Shown in pieces: positions 7,941 through 16,441 of a stretch of DNA of 64,000 nucleotides (within the stretch, counting starts at the first letter, position 1; each line of letters opens with the position of its first letter). The notes under the pieces were generated by a model, which saw only the letters and a program-made list of their open reading frames with translations, had not been told where the DNA came from and made no database searches. A program made the position numbers and the translations under genes. The stretch is from the NCBI GenBank assembly GCA_902611605.1, contig CACMAH010000007.1:1-64000 (forward strand), given 5' to 3'. Origin of the DNA: an uncultured Alphaproteobacteria bacterium. GTDB taxonomy: Bacteria > Pseudomonadota > Alphaproteobacteria > Rhodobacterales > Rhodobacteraceae.

Positions 7941-7970
7941 AAAGGAGCCATTTTTTGGCTCCTTTTTTTT
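7941..7970 (+). terminator. intrinsic terminator after the binding-protein gene
   Basis: A perfect 10-bp stem AAAGGAGCCA (7941-7950) with 7956-7965, a T5 loop and a T-run through 7970. It ends the four-gene importer message. Only 14 bp separate it from the ATG of the phosphoesterase, so that gene depends on read-through unless its promoter lies inside the importer gene. Confidence 0.85.
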
Positions 7971-7984
7971 CGAAAGATTACGAA

Positions 7985-8809
7985 ATGAAAATTATACAAA
8001 TTACAGACATTCATTTGACTACTGAAGGCAAATCTATTCTGGGTCGAGACCCAAATCTCAATTTCCAAAATGTTTTAAATCACATAAATGAAAATCAATA
8101 TGATGCTGAAGTAATAATTATAACTGGTGACTTATCAGATTGGGGAGAAACATCAGATTATTTAAGACTTAAGAATATAATAGAAAAAAATAAAATACCT
8201 ATTCACTTATGCATTGGGAATCATGATGACAGAGCAAATTTTTTAAGTGTATTTCCTACATTATCAGATAAAAATGGCTTTATTCAAAATGTAGTTAAGT
8301 TAAGTAAAGGTTCTGCAATACTATTAGATACTTGGGGTCCAGAAACACATGCTGGTCACTTTTGTATGAAAAGAAAAGATTGGTTAAGAGAAACTCTTAA
8401 TACAGTAGATGAAGACGTATTTTTATTTCTTCATCATAATATAGTTGATACAAAAATCAAACCAGTAGACCAGATCAAACTTTTAGATACTTCTTTATTA
8501 AGAGAAGTATGTAATGAGTTTAAAGATAAAATAAGATTTATTTTTCATGGGCACTGTCATTTAATTTTAAATGGTTCTTTTTCAGGTATACCTTTTTATT
8601 CTCCAAGGGGAACAAACCATGCTGCATGGCCAGCATTTCAAGAAAAAAAATTCTTAAGTTCTGCTGATTTAGCAGAAACATATTCTGTTATTATGGTAGA
8701 GGATGAGGATATTATGGTCCATACTATTGAATTTAACTATAGAGGTGAAATTAAAAATGAAGGACTTCCAGATTACAATACTTGGGACAAAAATTCCAAA
8801 GAAAGATAA
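7985..8809 (+). CDS. calcineurin-like metallophosphoesterase (CpdA/GpdQ type)
   Basis: 274 residues from ATG 7985; an upstream TTG at 7955 falls inside the terminator and is rejected. All dinuclear metal motifs are present: D8-x-H10 (ITDIHL), GDLSDWG (48-54), GNHD (78-81), LHHN and a C-terminal HGHCH. This set belongs to the class III cyclic-nucleotide phosphodiesterase / GpdQ branch, which cleaves phosphodiesters and, in some members, phosphonate monoesters. No signal peptide, so cytoplasmic. It follows a UgpB-like importer and overlaps the Fe-ADH gene by 28 bp; I infer it frees an imported phosphonate or phosphate ester. Confidence 0.85.
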   Translation: MKIIQITDIHLTTEGKSILGRDPNLNFQNVLNHINENQYDAEVIIITGDLSDWGETSDYLRLKNIIEKNKIPIHLCIGNHDDRANFLSVFPTLSDKNGFIQNVVKLSKGSAILLDTWGPETHAGHFCMKRKDWLRETLNTVDEDVFLFLHHNIVDTKIKPVDQIKLLDTSLLREVCNEFKDKIRFIFHGHCHLILNGSFSGIPFYSPRGTNHAAWPAFQEKKFLSSADLAETYSVIMVEDEDIMVHTIEFNYRGEIKNEGLPDYNTWDKNSKER

Positions 8810-9927
8810 TTGTGTTTGAAAATCATAAATTCATAAATCAAGGTCTAAAGCCATTAGAACAATTGATAAAAAACTTTAACTCAAAAAAAATTTTTATCAT
8901 TAATTCAAAGCAGGCTTATCATTCCTTACATAGTAAAATCTCACCTTTTTTGAAACCTTATGACTGCCAATTTTTTGATAAATTTGAAGACAATCCAAAC
9001 ATTGAAGATATAAAAAGGGGAATTAAACTATATAATGATTTTTCTCCTGACCTATGTGTTGCCATTGGCGGAGGTTCAGCACTAGATATGGGAAAATCTA
9101 TTAATTTTTTGGCCAATCAGTCTGAATCTATCGAAAACCTTATTATGGGAAAATCAAAAAACTTTTTAGAACCAAAAGTTTCTTTAATCGCCTTACCTAC
9201 AACTGCTGGAACAGGCGCGGAAGAAACGAGTTTTAGTGTAATTTACATAGAAAAAACAAAATACTCTCTTTCTAGTAAATTTATAAAACCTAATTCTATT
9301 ATAGCTGATATCTCCTTAGTTTACGATATGCCTAAATATTTAGCTGGATGTTCTAGTTTTGATGCTTTAACTCAATCTATAGAGTCTTATTGGGCAAGGG
9401 GTTCTGATAGCAAAAGTTCATTTTATGCAATAGAATCAATAAAATTGATAATGGATAATATGATAGATGCGGTAAATAATAAAAAAACTTCGAATATAAA
9501 GAAAATGGTCTTAGCCTCTAACTTCTCTGGAAAAGCTATAAACATCACTAAAACAACAGTTGCTCATGCTTTGTCCTATTCACTTACTTCATATTTTAAA
9601 ATACCTCATGGTCACTCTGTAGCTTTTTTTTTACCGCCTTCCTTGAAAATTACTTTTGAGATTGCCGATCAAAAAGTTAAAAATAAAATAAATAACATTT
9701 TAAATTTATTTGGTGTTTATACCATTGATGACTTTATTAAAAAATGGAAAGAACTAATGAAAACTTGTGATCTAAATACTAATATATTTTCATACGGACT
9801 TACTTCAAATGATAAAGAGTTAATTATTTCAAAAGTTAATCCAGAAAGAATGAATAATCATCCTGTTGAATTATCTAGACAAAACCTGAAGCAAATAGTC
9901 AGTGAGATGTTCTATATTTTTAGTTAA
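8782..9927 (+). CDS. iron-type alcohol dehydrogenase, phosphonoacetaldehyde reductase-like
   Basis: 381 residues if read from TTG 8782 (GTG 8812 is an alternative); the gene overlaps the phosphoesterase. Nucleotide loop GGGSALDMGKS (96-106), LPTTAGTGAEETSFSVIYI (138-156), and metal ligands D194, H262 and H276. At the fourth ligand place, where many family members have His, this protein has Gln198. The TTAGTGxE..F.VIYI...KYSL and ALTQSIESYWA segments resemble, from memory, phosphonoacetaldehyde reductases such as PhpC, which interconvert phosphonoacetaldehyde and 2-hydroxyethylphosphonate. With PhnY and PhnA downstream, the likely direction is oxidation of hydroxyethylphosphonate (inference). 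Confidence 0.8.
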   Translation: MGQKFQRKIIVFENHKFINQGLKPLEQLIKNFNSKKIFIINSKQAYHSLHSKISPFLKPYDCQFFDKFEDNPNIEDIKRGIKLYNDFSPDLCVAIGGGSALDMGKSINFLANQSESIENLIMGKSKNFLEPKVSLIALPTTAGTGAEETSFSVIYIEKTKYSLSSKFIKPNSIIADISLVYDMPKYLAGCSSFDALTQSIESYWARGSDSKSSFYAIESIKLIMDNMIDAVNNKKTSNIKKMVLASNFSGKAINITKTTVAHALSYSLTSYFKIPHGHSVAFFLPPSLKITFEIADQKVKNKINNILNLFGVYTIDDFIKKWKELMKTCDLNTNIFSYGLTSNDKELIISKVNPERMNNHPVELSRQNLKQIVSEMFYIFS

Positions 9928-9979
9928 AAAAATATAAATTTATTAAAAAATTATACTTGAGAATTAGAAAGTCTTATTA

Positions 9980-11224
9980 ATGAAAAAAGAAAATGAGTTT
10001 GAAATATACGGTTTAAAGTATGTTTTTCCAACAAAACCAACAGTGGTTGTGTGTTTAGATGGAAGTGAACCAGAATATATTAATTTTGCTATTAAAAAAG
10101 GATTAATGCCAAACGTTGAAAATATGATTGAAAAAGGGGAGTACCACATAGCAAAATCAGCCATTCCATCTTTTACAAATCCAAATAATATTTCTATAGC
10201 CACAGGGACACCTCCAAAAATTCATGGAATAAGCGGTAACTATTATTATGACCCTAGTAAATGTGAAGCTATCATGATGAATGACGTTAAGTTTCTAAAT
10301 ACTAAAACTATTTTTTATTATTATCAAAAATTAAACGCCAAAGTTGCAATTATAACTGCAAAAGACAAATTAAGATCACTCCTTGGAGCAGATTTAAGTT
10401 TCGAACATGATATGGCAGTATGTTTTTCAGCTGAAATGGCAGATCGAGCTACTTTTACTTCTAATGGTATTTCAAATGCTTCTAAATGGTTAGATAAACC
10501 AGTTCCTTGTGTTTATTCTTCCGATTTATCCGAGTTTGTTTTTGCAGCTGGTGAAAAGCTACTGAATGAATTTAAACCAGACATCATGTATTTATCTACA
10601 ACTGATTACATACAACATAAATATGATATTGAAGATAATAATGCTTTAGAATTTTACCAAATGGTTGATAAATATATTGGTAAATTTCTTGAGAATAATA
10701 TTAGTCTTATAATTACAGCTGATCATGGAATGAAACCTAAGCATAATAAATTTGGAAAACCAAATATAATCTTTCTTCAAAATATTCTAGATCACTATTT
10801 AAAAGAGAAATGTTTAAAAGTTATTTTACCTATTACTGACCCATATGTAGTTCATCATGGAGCACTCGGGTCGTTTGCTACAATTTATTTTCATGAAGAA
10901 CTAGATATTGAAAAAATTTCTAATTTTTTAAAAAATAAGCAAGGTATTTTGGAAGTTTTAAATCGACAAGAGGCATCTTCTAAGTTTGAATTACCTGAAG
11001 ACAGAATTGGAGATTTAACAGTCATCTCTGAAGAAAATATGACTTTTGGAACTTCACCAGAAGATCACGACTTATCTCTTCTGAAAGAACCTTTGAGAAG
11101 TCATGGAGGAATTACTGAGCAAAATGTTCCTTTCATTATAAATAAAAAAATTAATATAACTAATACTAAATCCTTGAGAAATTTCCATGCATTTCATTAT
11201 GCAACTTTGGCTTCAAAAATATGA
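9980..11224 (+). CDS. phnA: phosphonoacetate hydrolase
   Basis: 414 residues of the alkaline-phosphatase superfamily. It hydrolyses phosphonoacetate to acetate and phosphate in the cytoplasm. The full di-zinc set can be placed by comparison with the Sinorhizobium enzyme as I recall it: D27 (CLDGSEPEY), nucleophile T66 (SFTNPNN), D209 and H213 (TTDYIQHKYD), D248-H249 (TADHGM) and H375 (SHGG). The strings SFTNPNNISIATG and HGISGNYYYD are diagnostic of the subfamily. It sits between the Fe-ADH and PhnY genes, so the three consecutive enzymes form a pathway. Ribosome site is weak. Confidence 0.95.
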   Translation: MKKENEFEIYGLKYVFPTKPTVVVCLDGSEPEYINFAIKKGLMPNVENMIEKGEYHIAKSAIPSFTNPNNISIATGTPPKIHGISGNYYYDPSKCEAIMMNDVKFLNTKTIFYYYQKLNAKVAIITAKDKLRSLLGADLSFEHDMAVCFSAEMADRATFTSNGISNASKWLDKPVPCVYSSDLSEFVFAAGEKLLNEFKPDIMYLSTTDYIQHKYDIEDNNALEFYQMVDKYIGKFLENNISLIITADHGMKPKHNKFGKPNIIFLQNILDHYLKEKCLKVILPITDPYVVHHGALGSFATIYFHEELDIEKISNFLKNKQGILEVLNRQEASSKFELPEDRIGDLTVISEENMTFGTSPEDHDLSLLKEPLRSHGGITEQNVPFIINKKINITNTKSLRNFHAFHYATLASKI

Positions 11225-11236
11225 AAGACTGAATTG

Positions 11237-12688
11237 ATGATAAAAAATAAAATAATTAATGAATCAATGAGAATAGGTGGACAGAAAATTTCTACAGATA
11301 ATAAAATTGATGTATTTTATCCATTCACAGGTGAGCTAGTTGGTACTGTTCCGGCAGGTCAAATTTCCAACGTACAGGATGCCTTTTCTATAGCATCTGA
11401 ATATAGTTCAAAACTTAACAGATATGAAAGACAACAAATTTTATTTAAAACAGCTGATTCAATAAAAAATAAAAAATTAGAGTTAGCTAAACTTTTAACA
11501 TTGGAGTTAGGAATTAGTCATCAACACGCAATTTATGAAACAAGTAGAGCTTATGACGTTTTTATGTTTGCAGGACAACTTTCAACATTTGATGATGGTC
11601 AAATATTTTCTTGTGATTTGACATCCAATGGAAAAAGCAGAAAAATCTATACACTAAGAAAACCTGTTAGATCAATTTCTGCAATTACGCCATTTAATCA
11701 TCCACTCAATATGGTAGCACACAAAGTTGCTCCTGCTATTGCAACAAATAATTGTATGGTTTGTAAACCGACCGAATTAACCCCACTTACAGCTATTTTT
11801 TTAGCTGATATCCTATATGAAGCTGGATTACCTCCTGAAATGTTTCAGATTGTAACTGGTTGGCCTGAAGATATTGGTAATGAAATGGTTACAAATTCTA
11901 ATGCTGATATTATTACTTTTACTGGTAGTGTTCAAGTTGGAAAAAAAATTGCCAAGCTAGCAGGTTATAAAAGAACGGCACTTGAGCTAGGTGGTAACGA
12001 TCCATTTATCATTTTAAATGATCTTTCTAACAATGACGATTTGAAAAGAGCTGCATCTATTGCAATTGCTGGTGCAACAGGTAATTCTGGTCAGAGATGT
12101 ACTGCTATAAAAAGGATTTTAGTTCAAGAAGATATTGCAGATTTTTTTGTTGAAATATTGTTGGAAAAAGTCAAAAAAATTAAATATGGAGATCCCCAAA
12201 ATCCAGATACAGAACTTGGCTGTGTAATCTCAAAAGAAGCTGCTAAACTTTTTGAGGAACGTGTTATTCAATCACAAGAAGATGGGGCCGAAATACTTTA
12301 TCATCCAGAAAGAAAGGGCGCATTACTACCTCCAATTGTTGTTGATAAAGTTCCTTATAAATGTGAATTAGTGGTTGAAGAAACTTTTGGACCAATAGTA
12401 CCTATAATAAGAGTACCTAATGATGATGATGAAGTAATTAAAATATCTAATTCAACTGCATTTGGATTATCCTCTGGAGTTTGTACAAACGATATAAACA
12501 GAGCAATTAAATATATCAATTCATTAGACGTTGGAACAGTAAATATCTGGGAGCAGCCTGGCTATAGGATAGAACTTTCCCCTTTTGGAGGAATAAAAGA
12601 TTCTGGGAATGGTATAAAAGAGGGTGTATTGGAGGCCATGAAGTTTTTTACGTATATAAAAACATATTCCTTACCATGGCCGACATAA
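11237..12688 (+). CDS. phnY: phosphonoacetaldehyde dehydrogenase
   Basis: 483 residues from ATG 11237 (a TTG sits one codon earlier). Aldehyde-dehydrogenase superfamily: FNHP (Asn154), ELGG (Glu250), and catalytic Cys288 in [11 protein letters not shown]. His155, the Arg directly before the Cys and an Arg near 104 occupy positions that, from memory of the S. meliloti PhnY structure, bind the phosphonate group. It oxidises phosphonoacetaldehyde to phosphonoacetate with NAD+, feeding PhnA encoded just upstream (13 bp gap). Unlike the usual phnW-phnY-phnA arrangement there is no aminotransferase gene here, so aminoethylphosphonate is not the obvious entry substrate. Confidence 0.92.
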   Translation: MIKNKIINESMRIGGQKISTDNKIDVFYPFTGELVGTVPAGQISNVQDAFSIASEYSSKLNRYERQQILFKTADSIKNKKLELAKLLTLELGISHQHAIYETSRAYDVFMFAGQLSTFDDGQIFSCDLTSNGKSRKIYTLRKPVRSISAITPFNHPLNMVAHKVAPAIATNNCMVCKPTELTPLTAIFLADILYEAGLPPEMFQIVTGWPEDIGNEMVTNSNADIITFTGSVQVGKKIAKLAGYKRTALELGGNDPFIILNDLSNNDDLKRAASIAIAGATGNSGQRCTAIKRILVQEDIADFFVEILLEKVKKIKYGDPQNPDTELGCVISKEAAKLFEERVIQSQEDGAEILYHPERKGALLPPIVVDKVPYKCELVVEETFGPIVPIIRVPNDDDEVIKISNSTAFGLSSGVCTNDINRAIKYINSLDVGTVNIWEQPGYRIELSPFGGIKDSGNGIKEGVLEAMKFFTYIKTYSLPWPT

Positions 12689-12696
12689 TAAATCAT

Positions 12697-13404
12697 TTAG
12701 TTATTTTCTATGTATATTTCTACTCGACTTCCCATAAATAAAGTATAGCCAAACTCAATTGGTTCTTTTTTATTATTAACATTTAAATTTTTAGTACAAA
12801 TCAAGGGTTCACCTTGCTTACATTTTAAAAGAAAAGCTTCTACAGGATTTGTTAATTTAGAAGATATAATACTATATGATCTAATATAATCTTTAATCCC
12901 AGAATCGAAAAGTGCTTTTGAAATTGATGAATTTTTTTTAAATGATGCCATCAACCCTGGTATTCTATTGCTCGGAAAAATTTTTTTATAAATACAAATA
13001 GGCGTATTATTTCTGTAACCTATTCCTTCTAAGAATATCACCATTTCTTCTTTTTTAATTTTTAAATTTTTAGCCTCTTCTTCATTAGGCTTTATATATT
13101 CCAATCGTATTATTTTTGTTAATGGAGTATCTCCTGAAGCGACCAAGCTTTTAGTAAATCTTGGTCGCTGGTTAATAAAATGGATTGTTTTTTTTTCAGA
13201 AACGTAAAAACCTGAACCTTTTCTAGAGTATATATATGATTTTCTAATTAATTCATTAAGGGCTCTTCGAATAGTATGCCTGTTGACACCAAATCTTAAC
13301 GAATATTCGTTTTCTGTTGGTAGTTTTTGACCTTCTAAATATCTACCTTCATCTATTTCTTTATATATTTGATCACTAATGTATTTCCAAGCAAAAGTTT
13401 TCAT
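12697..13404 (-). CDS. phnF: GntR/UTRA regulator of phosphonate genes
   Basis: 235 residues. N-terminal GntR winged helix (EYSLRFGVNRHTIRRALNEL, about 32-51, then the wing RKGSGFYV) followed by a UTRA ligand domain (about 90-230). Divergent from phnG and convergent with phnY, the usual place of PhnF. It probably represses the C-P lyase operon through the tandem TTGTCTAG repeat at 13472-13487, and may also affect the phnY side. The effector cannot be deduced. Confidence 0.9.
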   Translation of the reverse strand: MKTFAWKYISDQIYKEIDEGRYLEGQKLPTENEYSLRFGVNRHTIRRALNELIRKSYIYSRKGSGFYVSEKKTIHFINQRPRFTKSLVASGDTPLTKIIRLEYIKPNEEEAKNLKIKKEEMVIFLEGIGYRNNTPICIYKKIFPSNRIPGLMASFKKNSSISKALFDSGIKDYIRSYSIISSKLTNPVEAFLLKCKQGEPLICTKNLNVNNKKEPIEFGYTLFMGSRVEIYIENN

Positions 13405-13437
13405 AAAATAAAAGTTGTCACTAAATTTTCATATTTT

Positions 13438-13466
13438 TGTGGTTGAAATAAATATATCAATATAAT
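13438..13466 (+). promoter_or_regulatory. candidate promoter of the C-P lyase operon
   Basis: A perfect TATAAT (13461-13466) lies 17 bp after TTGTGG (13438-13443). Transcription would start near 13473, inside the proposed PhnF operator, which fits repression by blocking initiation. Confidence 0.5.
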
Positions 13467-13471
13467 ATAAT

Positions 13472-13487
13472 TTGTCTAGTTGTCTAG
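13472..13487. promoter_or_regulatory. candidate PhnF operator, tandem TTGTCTAG
   Basis: Two adjoining copies of TTGTCTAG (13472-13479 and 13480-13487) lie in the divergent phnF/phnG gap, directly downstream of the TATAAT box. Each contains the self-complementary CTAG core seen in GntR/HutC-type operators. A tandem rather than inverted arrangement is unusual. Confidence 0.55.
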
Positions 13488-13503
13488 TTATTTGGTTTTT
13501 TTT

Positions 13504-13944
13504 ATGAAATTAGATCGTTCCAAATGGATGAGTATCCTTTCTAAATCTTCAGATAAATCTTTAGCTAATTTATTCCAAAGCACAGAAATTTATTCAGATT
13601 ATAAAATACTAAAAAAACCAGAAATTGGCTCAGTAATGGTTAGAGGAAAAATTGGAGGAACTGGTGAATTATTTAATGTAGGTGAAGTCACAATTACTCG
13701 TTGTTCTATACTATTAAACACAGGAAAAATGGGATTTAGCTACATTCAAGGAAGAAATAAAAAAAAAGCAATAACTGCTGCTATTTGTGATGCTCTTATG
13801 CAAACACATTTATCACCTCAAATTAGAAATAAAATATTAATCCCATTGATAAAGGAAGAGGAATTACGAAAAAAAAATATTGCGAAAAAAGCTAAAGCTA
13901 CAAAAGTTGATTTTTTTACCCTTGTAAGAGGTGATAATTTATGA
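13504..13944 (+). CDS. phnG: C-P lyase core subunit PhnG
   Basis: 146 residues from ATG 13504 (an upstream TTG at 13480 falls in the operator). Matches PhnG by SKWMSILSKSSDKSLANLF, by PEIGSVMVRGKIGGTGELFNVGEVTITRC (read as two parts) and by GMxxY-like GFSYIQGR. PhnG, H, I and J form the carbon-phosphorus lyase core complex; PhnG, H and I make 5-triphosphoribosyl-1-phosphonate from ATP and phosphonate. First gene of a very tight operon: the next start overlaps by four bases. Confidence 0.95.
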   Translation: MKLDRSKWMSILSKSSDKSLANLFQSTEIYSDYKILKKPEIGSVMVRGKIGGTGELFNVGEVTITRCSILLNTGKMGFSYIQGRNKKKAITAAICDALMQTHLSPQIRNKILIPLIKEEELRKKNIAKKAKATKVDFFTLVRGDNL

Positions 13945-14513
13945 ATAGCTCAAATAATCTTTACGCCTTAGAAAACCCAGAGATTGAAAATGCCTTCTTC
14001 TTTAGACAAGCCTTAAATGCAATTTCCACCCCTGGCAAAATTTTTGATTTATCTTGTAATCTAAATACACCAAATGGTCTTTCTAAATCAGCTGGTAGTC
14101 TATTATTATGTCTTTGTGATTTCGATACCCCAATTTTCCTGAGTGAAACATTTAATACTGATGAAATAAGAAAATGGATAACTTTTCACACAAATTCAAA
14201 TTTTACTGAAAAAGGGAATTGTAAATTTGCATTAGGAAACTGGGAAGAACTATTACCTTTTGAAAAATATCAATTAGGTACTGACGCCTATCCAGATCGG
14301 TCTGCTACACTCATTATTAATTATGAAAAGATTTCAAATAATGGAACTAAACTATTTGGGCCTGGGATAAAGAATTATACATATTTTAATCTTCCAGACG
14401 AAAAAAAGTTTAAGAATAATAATTCTTTATTTCCTTTAGGATTAGATTTTTTCTTCTCATATGAAAATAAATTTGCAGCTATACCTAGGTCTACCAGAAT
14501 CGGTGAAAAATAA
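13941..14513 (+). CDS. phnH: C-P lyase core subunit PhnH
   Basis: 190 residues. Recognised by the N-terminal FFRQALNAISTPGKIFDL and the GTDAYPDRSATLIINYE stretch, both characteristic of PhnH, a pyridoxal-fold protein without the cofactor that is part of the core complex. Length is normal. Overlaps phnG by ATGA and phnI by one base (TAATG). No separate promoter seen. Confidence 0.95.
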   Translation: MNSSNNLYALENPEIENAFFFRQALNAISTPGKIFDLSCNLNTPNGLSKSAGSLLLCLCDFDTPIFLSETFNTDEIRKWITFHTNSNFTEKGNCKFALGNWEELLPFEKYQLGTDAYPDRSATLIINYEKISNNGTKLFGPGIKNYTYFNLPDEKKFKNNNSLFPLGLDFFFSYENKFAAIPRSTRIGEK

Positions 14514-15589
14514 TGTATGTAGCAGTTAAGGGTGGTGAAAAGGCAATTGAAAACGCTCATAGATGGTTATCTGAGAAGAGGCGTGGCAATACTGATTTAA
14601 AATCAATAGAATTAAAACAAATTTCTGAACAGCTATTTCTTTCTGTTTCAAGGGTAATGGCAGAGGGTTCATTATACGATAAAGAATTAGCATCACTTGC
14701 AATTAAGCAATCTAGTGGTGATTTAATTGAAGCTATATTTTTACTAAGAGCATATAGAACAACCTTACCAAGATTTGGATATTCAAAAGGAATTGAAACT
14801 GATAATATGATTTGTTCTAGAAGAATTTCAGCTACGTATAAAGACTTACCAGGTGGACAAATACTTGGACCTACTTACGATTATACTCATAGACTACTAG
14901 ATTTTAAATTAATTGCAGAAGAAGAAGTCCATAATTCTAAAGAGGTTGAAATAGATAATATCGAAAAATTATCTCGGGTGTCTGAATATCTAAATAAAGA
15001 TGATTTGATAAAAAGAGAAAATAATACTTCTAAACAACCAAAAGACCTCACTAGAGAACCTCTAGAGTTACCCGCGGATCGTTCTCTAAGATTGCAATCA
15101 CTAACTAGAAGTGATGAAGGCTTTCTATTAGGAATGGCTTACTCAACTCAAAGAGGATATGGAAGAAATCATCCATTTGTTGGAGAGTTGAGAATAGGTA
15201 TTGTAGACGTATTTTTTGAAATTTCTGAACTTGGAATTGAAATAGAAATTGGTGAAATAGAAATCACTGAATGCGAAACAGTAAATCAATTTATGGGTTC
15301 AAAAAAAGAGCCTCCACAGTTTACAAGAGGTTACGGTTTAGTATTTGGACAATCTGAAAGAAAAGCGATTTCTATGGCTTTAGTAGATAGAGCTTTACAA
15401 TGGAAAGAATTAGGAGAAGAAAATCAGAATGCTCCTGCTCAAGATGAAGAATTTGTTTTATACCACGGTGATAATATTCAAGCCACTGGTTTTGTTGAAC
15501 ATATAAAACTTCCACATTATGTTGATTTTCAATCTGAATTAGAACTTATCAGAAAAATAAGAAAAGATGCTCAAAAGTCAGAAAAATAA
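14513..15589 (+). CDS. phnI: C-P lyase core subunit PhnI (nucleosidase/transferase)
   Basis: 358 residues. Opens with MYVAVKGGEKAIENAHRWL, contains LRAYRTTLPRFGYS, QILGPTYDYTHRLLDFKL and GFLLGMAYSTQRGYGRNHP, all PhnI hallmarks. With PhnG, H and L it couples phosphonate to the C1 of the ATP ribose, releasing adenine. The C-terminal part has YHGDNIQATGFVEHIKLPHY. Overlaps phnJ by 23 bases, showing strong translational coupling. Confidence 0.95.
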   Translation: MYVAVKGGEKAIENAHRWLSEKRRGNTDLKSIELKQISEQLFLSVSRVMAEGSLYDKELASLAIKQSSGDLIEAIFLLRAYRTTLPRFGYSKGIETDNMICSRRISATYKDLPGGQILGPTYDYTHRLLDFKLIAEEEVHNSKEVEIDNIEKLSRVSEYLNKDDLIKRENNTSKQPKDLTREPLELPADRSLRLQSLTRSDEGFLLGMAYSTQRGYGRNHPFVGELRIGIVDVFFEISELGIEIEIGEIEITECETVNQFMGSKKEPPQFTRGYGLVFGQSERKAISMALVDRALQWKELGEENQNAPAQDEEFVLYHGDNIQATGFVEHIKLPHYVDFQSELELIRKIRKDAQKSEK

Positions 15590-16436
15590 ATATACAAAAG
15601 AAGATCCTTTAGAGCATGATGAATATAATTTTGCTTATTTGGATGAACAAACAAAAAGAATGATCAGAAGAGCAATATTAAAAGCTATTGCAATTCCTGG
15701 ATATCAAGTACCATTTTCAAGCAGAGAAATGCCTATGCCTTATGGCTGGGGTACAGGTGGAGTACAAGTTACTGCTTCATGTTTATGCCCTACAGATACT
15801 CTCAAAGTAATCGACCAGGGAGCAGATGACACAACTAATGCTGTTTCAATAAGGAAATTTTTTGAAAAAACAGCAAATATTAATACTACAGATGATACAA
15901 ATTCAGCTTCGATAATACAAACAAGACATAGAATACCAGAAGAACCACTTAAAGAAGGACAGATTTTAATTTATCAGGTTCCAATTCCTGAACCATTAAG
16001 GTTTCTAGAACCTAGGGAAACTGAAACCAGAATAATGCATGCATTGGAAGAATATGGTCTTATGCATGTTAAATTATATGAAGATATAACAAAACATGGA
16101 CATATTTCTACTGCATATGCTTATCCCATTAAAGTTGAGGAAAGATATGTAATGGACCCATCTCCAATACCAAAATTTGACAACCCTAAATTGCACAATA
16201 ATGAAGCTCTTCAACTTTTTGGAGCGGGCAGAGAGCAAAGAATTTATGCTATTCCACCATACACTAAGGTTATTAGTTTAGATTTTGAAGATTATCCATT
16301 TGAACCAATGAAGGCTGAAGCAATATGTTCTATTTGCGGGTCAAATAGTTCTTATTTAGATGAAATAATAATTAATGATAAAGGCGATAAAAGTTACATT
16401 TGTTCCGATACTAACTATTGTGAAAAAAGAAAATAA
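15567..16436 (+). CDS. phnJ: C-P lyase, radical SAM subunit PhnJ
   Basis: 289 residues. It cleaves the C-P bond of phosphoribosyl phosphonate to give the alkane and 5-phosphoribosyl 1,2-cyclic phosphate. The iron-sulfur Cys cluster is intact: C254-x2-C257-x21-C279-x5-C285, the spacing of known PhnJ. N-terminal LKAIAIPGYQVPFSSREMP and MPYGWGTGGVQVTASC carry the conserved glycine region. The cluster lies only a few residues from the C-terminus, as usual for this non-canonical radical SAM enzyme. Five bases separate it from phnK. Confidence 0.96.
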   Translation: MLKSQKNKYTKEDPLEHDEYNFAYLDEQTKRMIRRAILKAIAIPGYQVPFSSREMPMPYGWGTGGVQVTASCLCPTDTLKVIDQGADDTTNAVSIRKFFEKTANINTTDDTNSASIIQTRHRIPEEPLKEGQILIYQVPIPEPLRFLEPRETETRIMHALEEYGLMHVKLYEDITKHGHISTAYAYPIKVEERYVMDPSPIPKFDNPKLHNNEALQLFGAGREQRIYAIPPYTKVISLDFEDYPFEPMKAEAICSICGSNSSYLDEIIINDKGDKSYICSDTNYCEKRK

Positions 16437-16441
16437 ATAAA

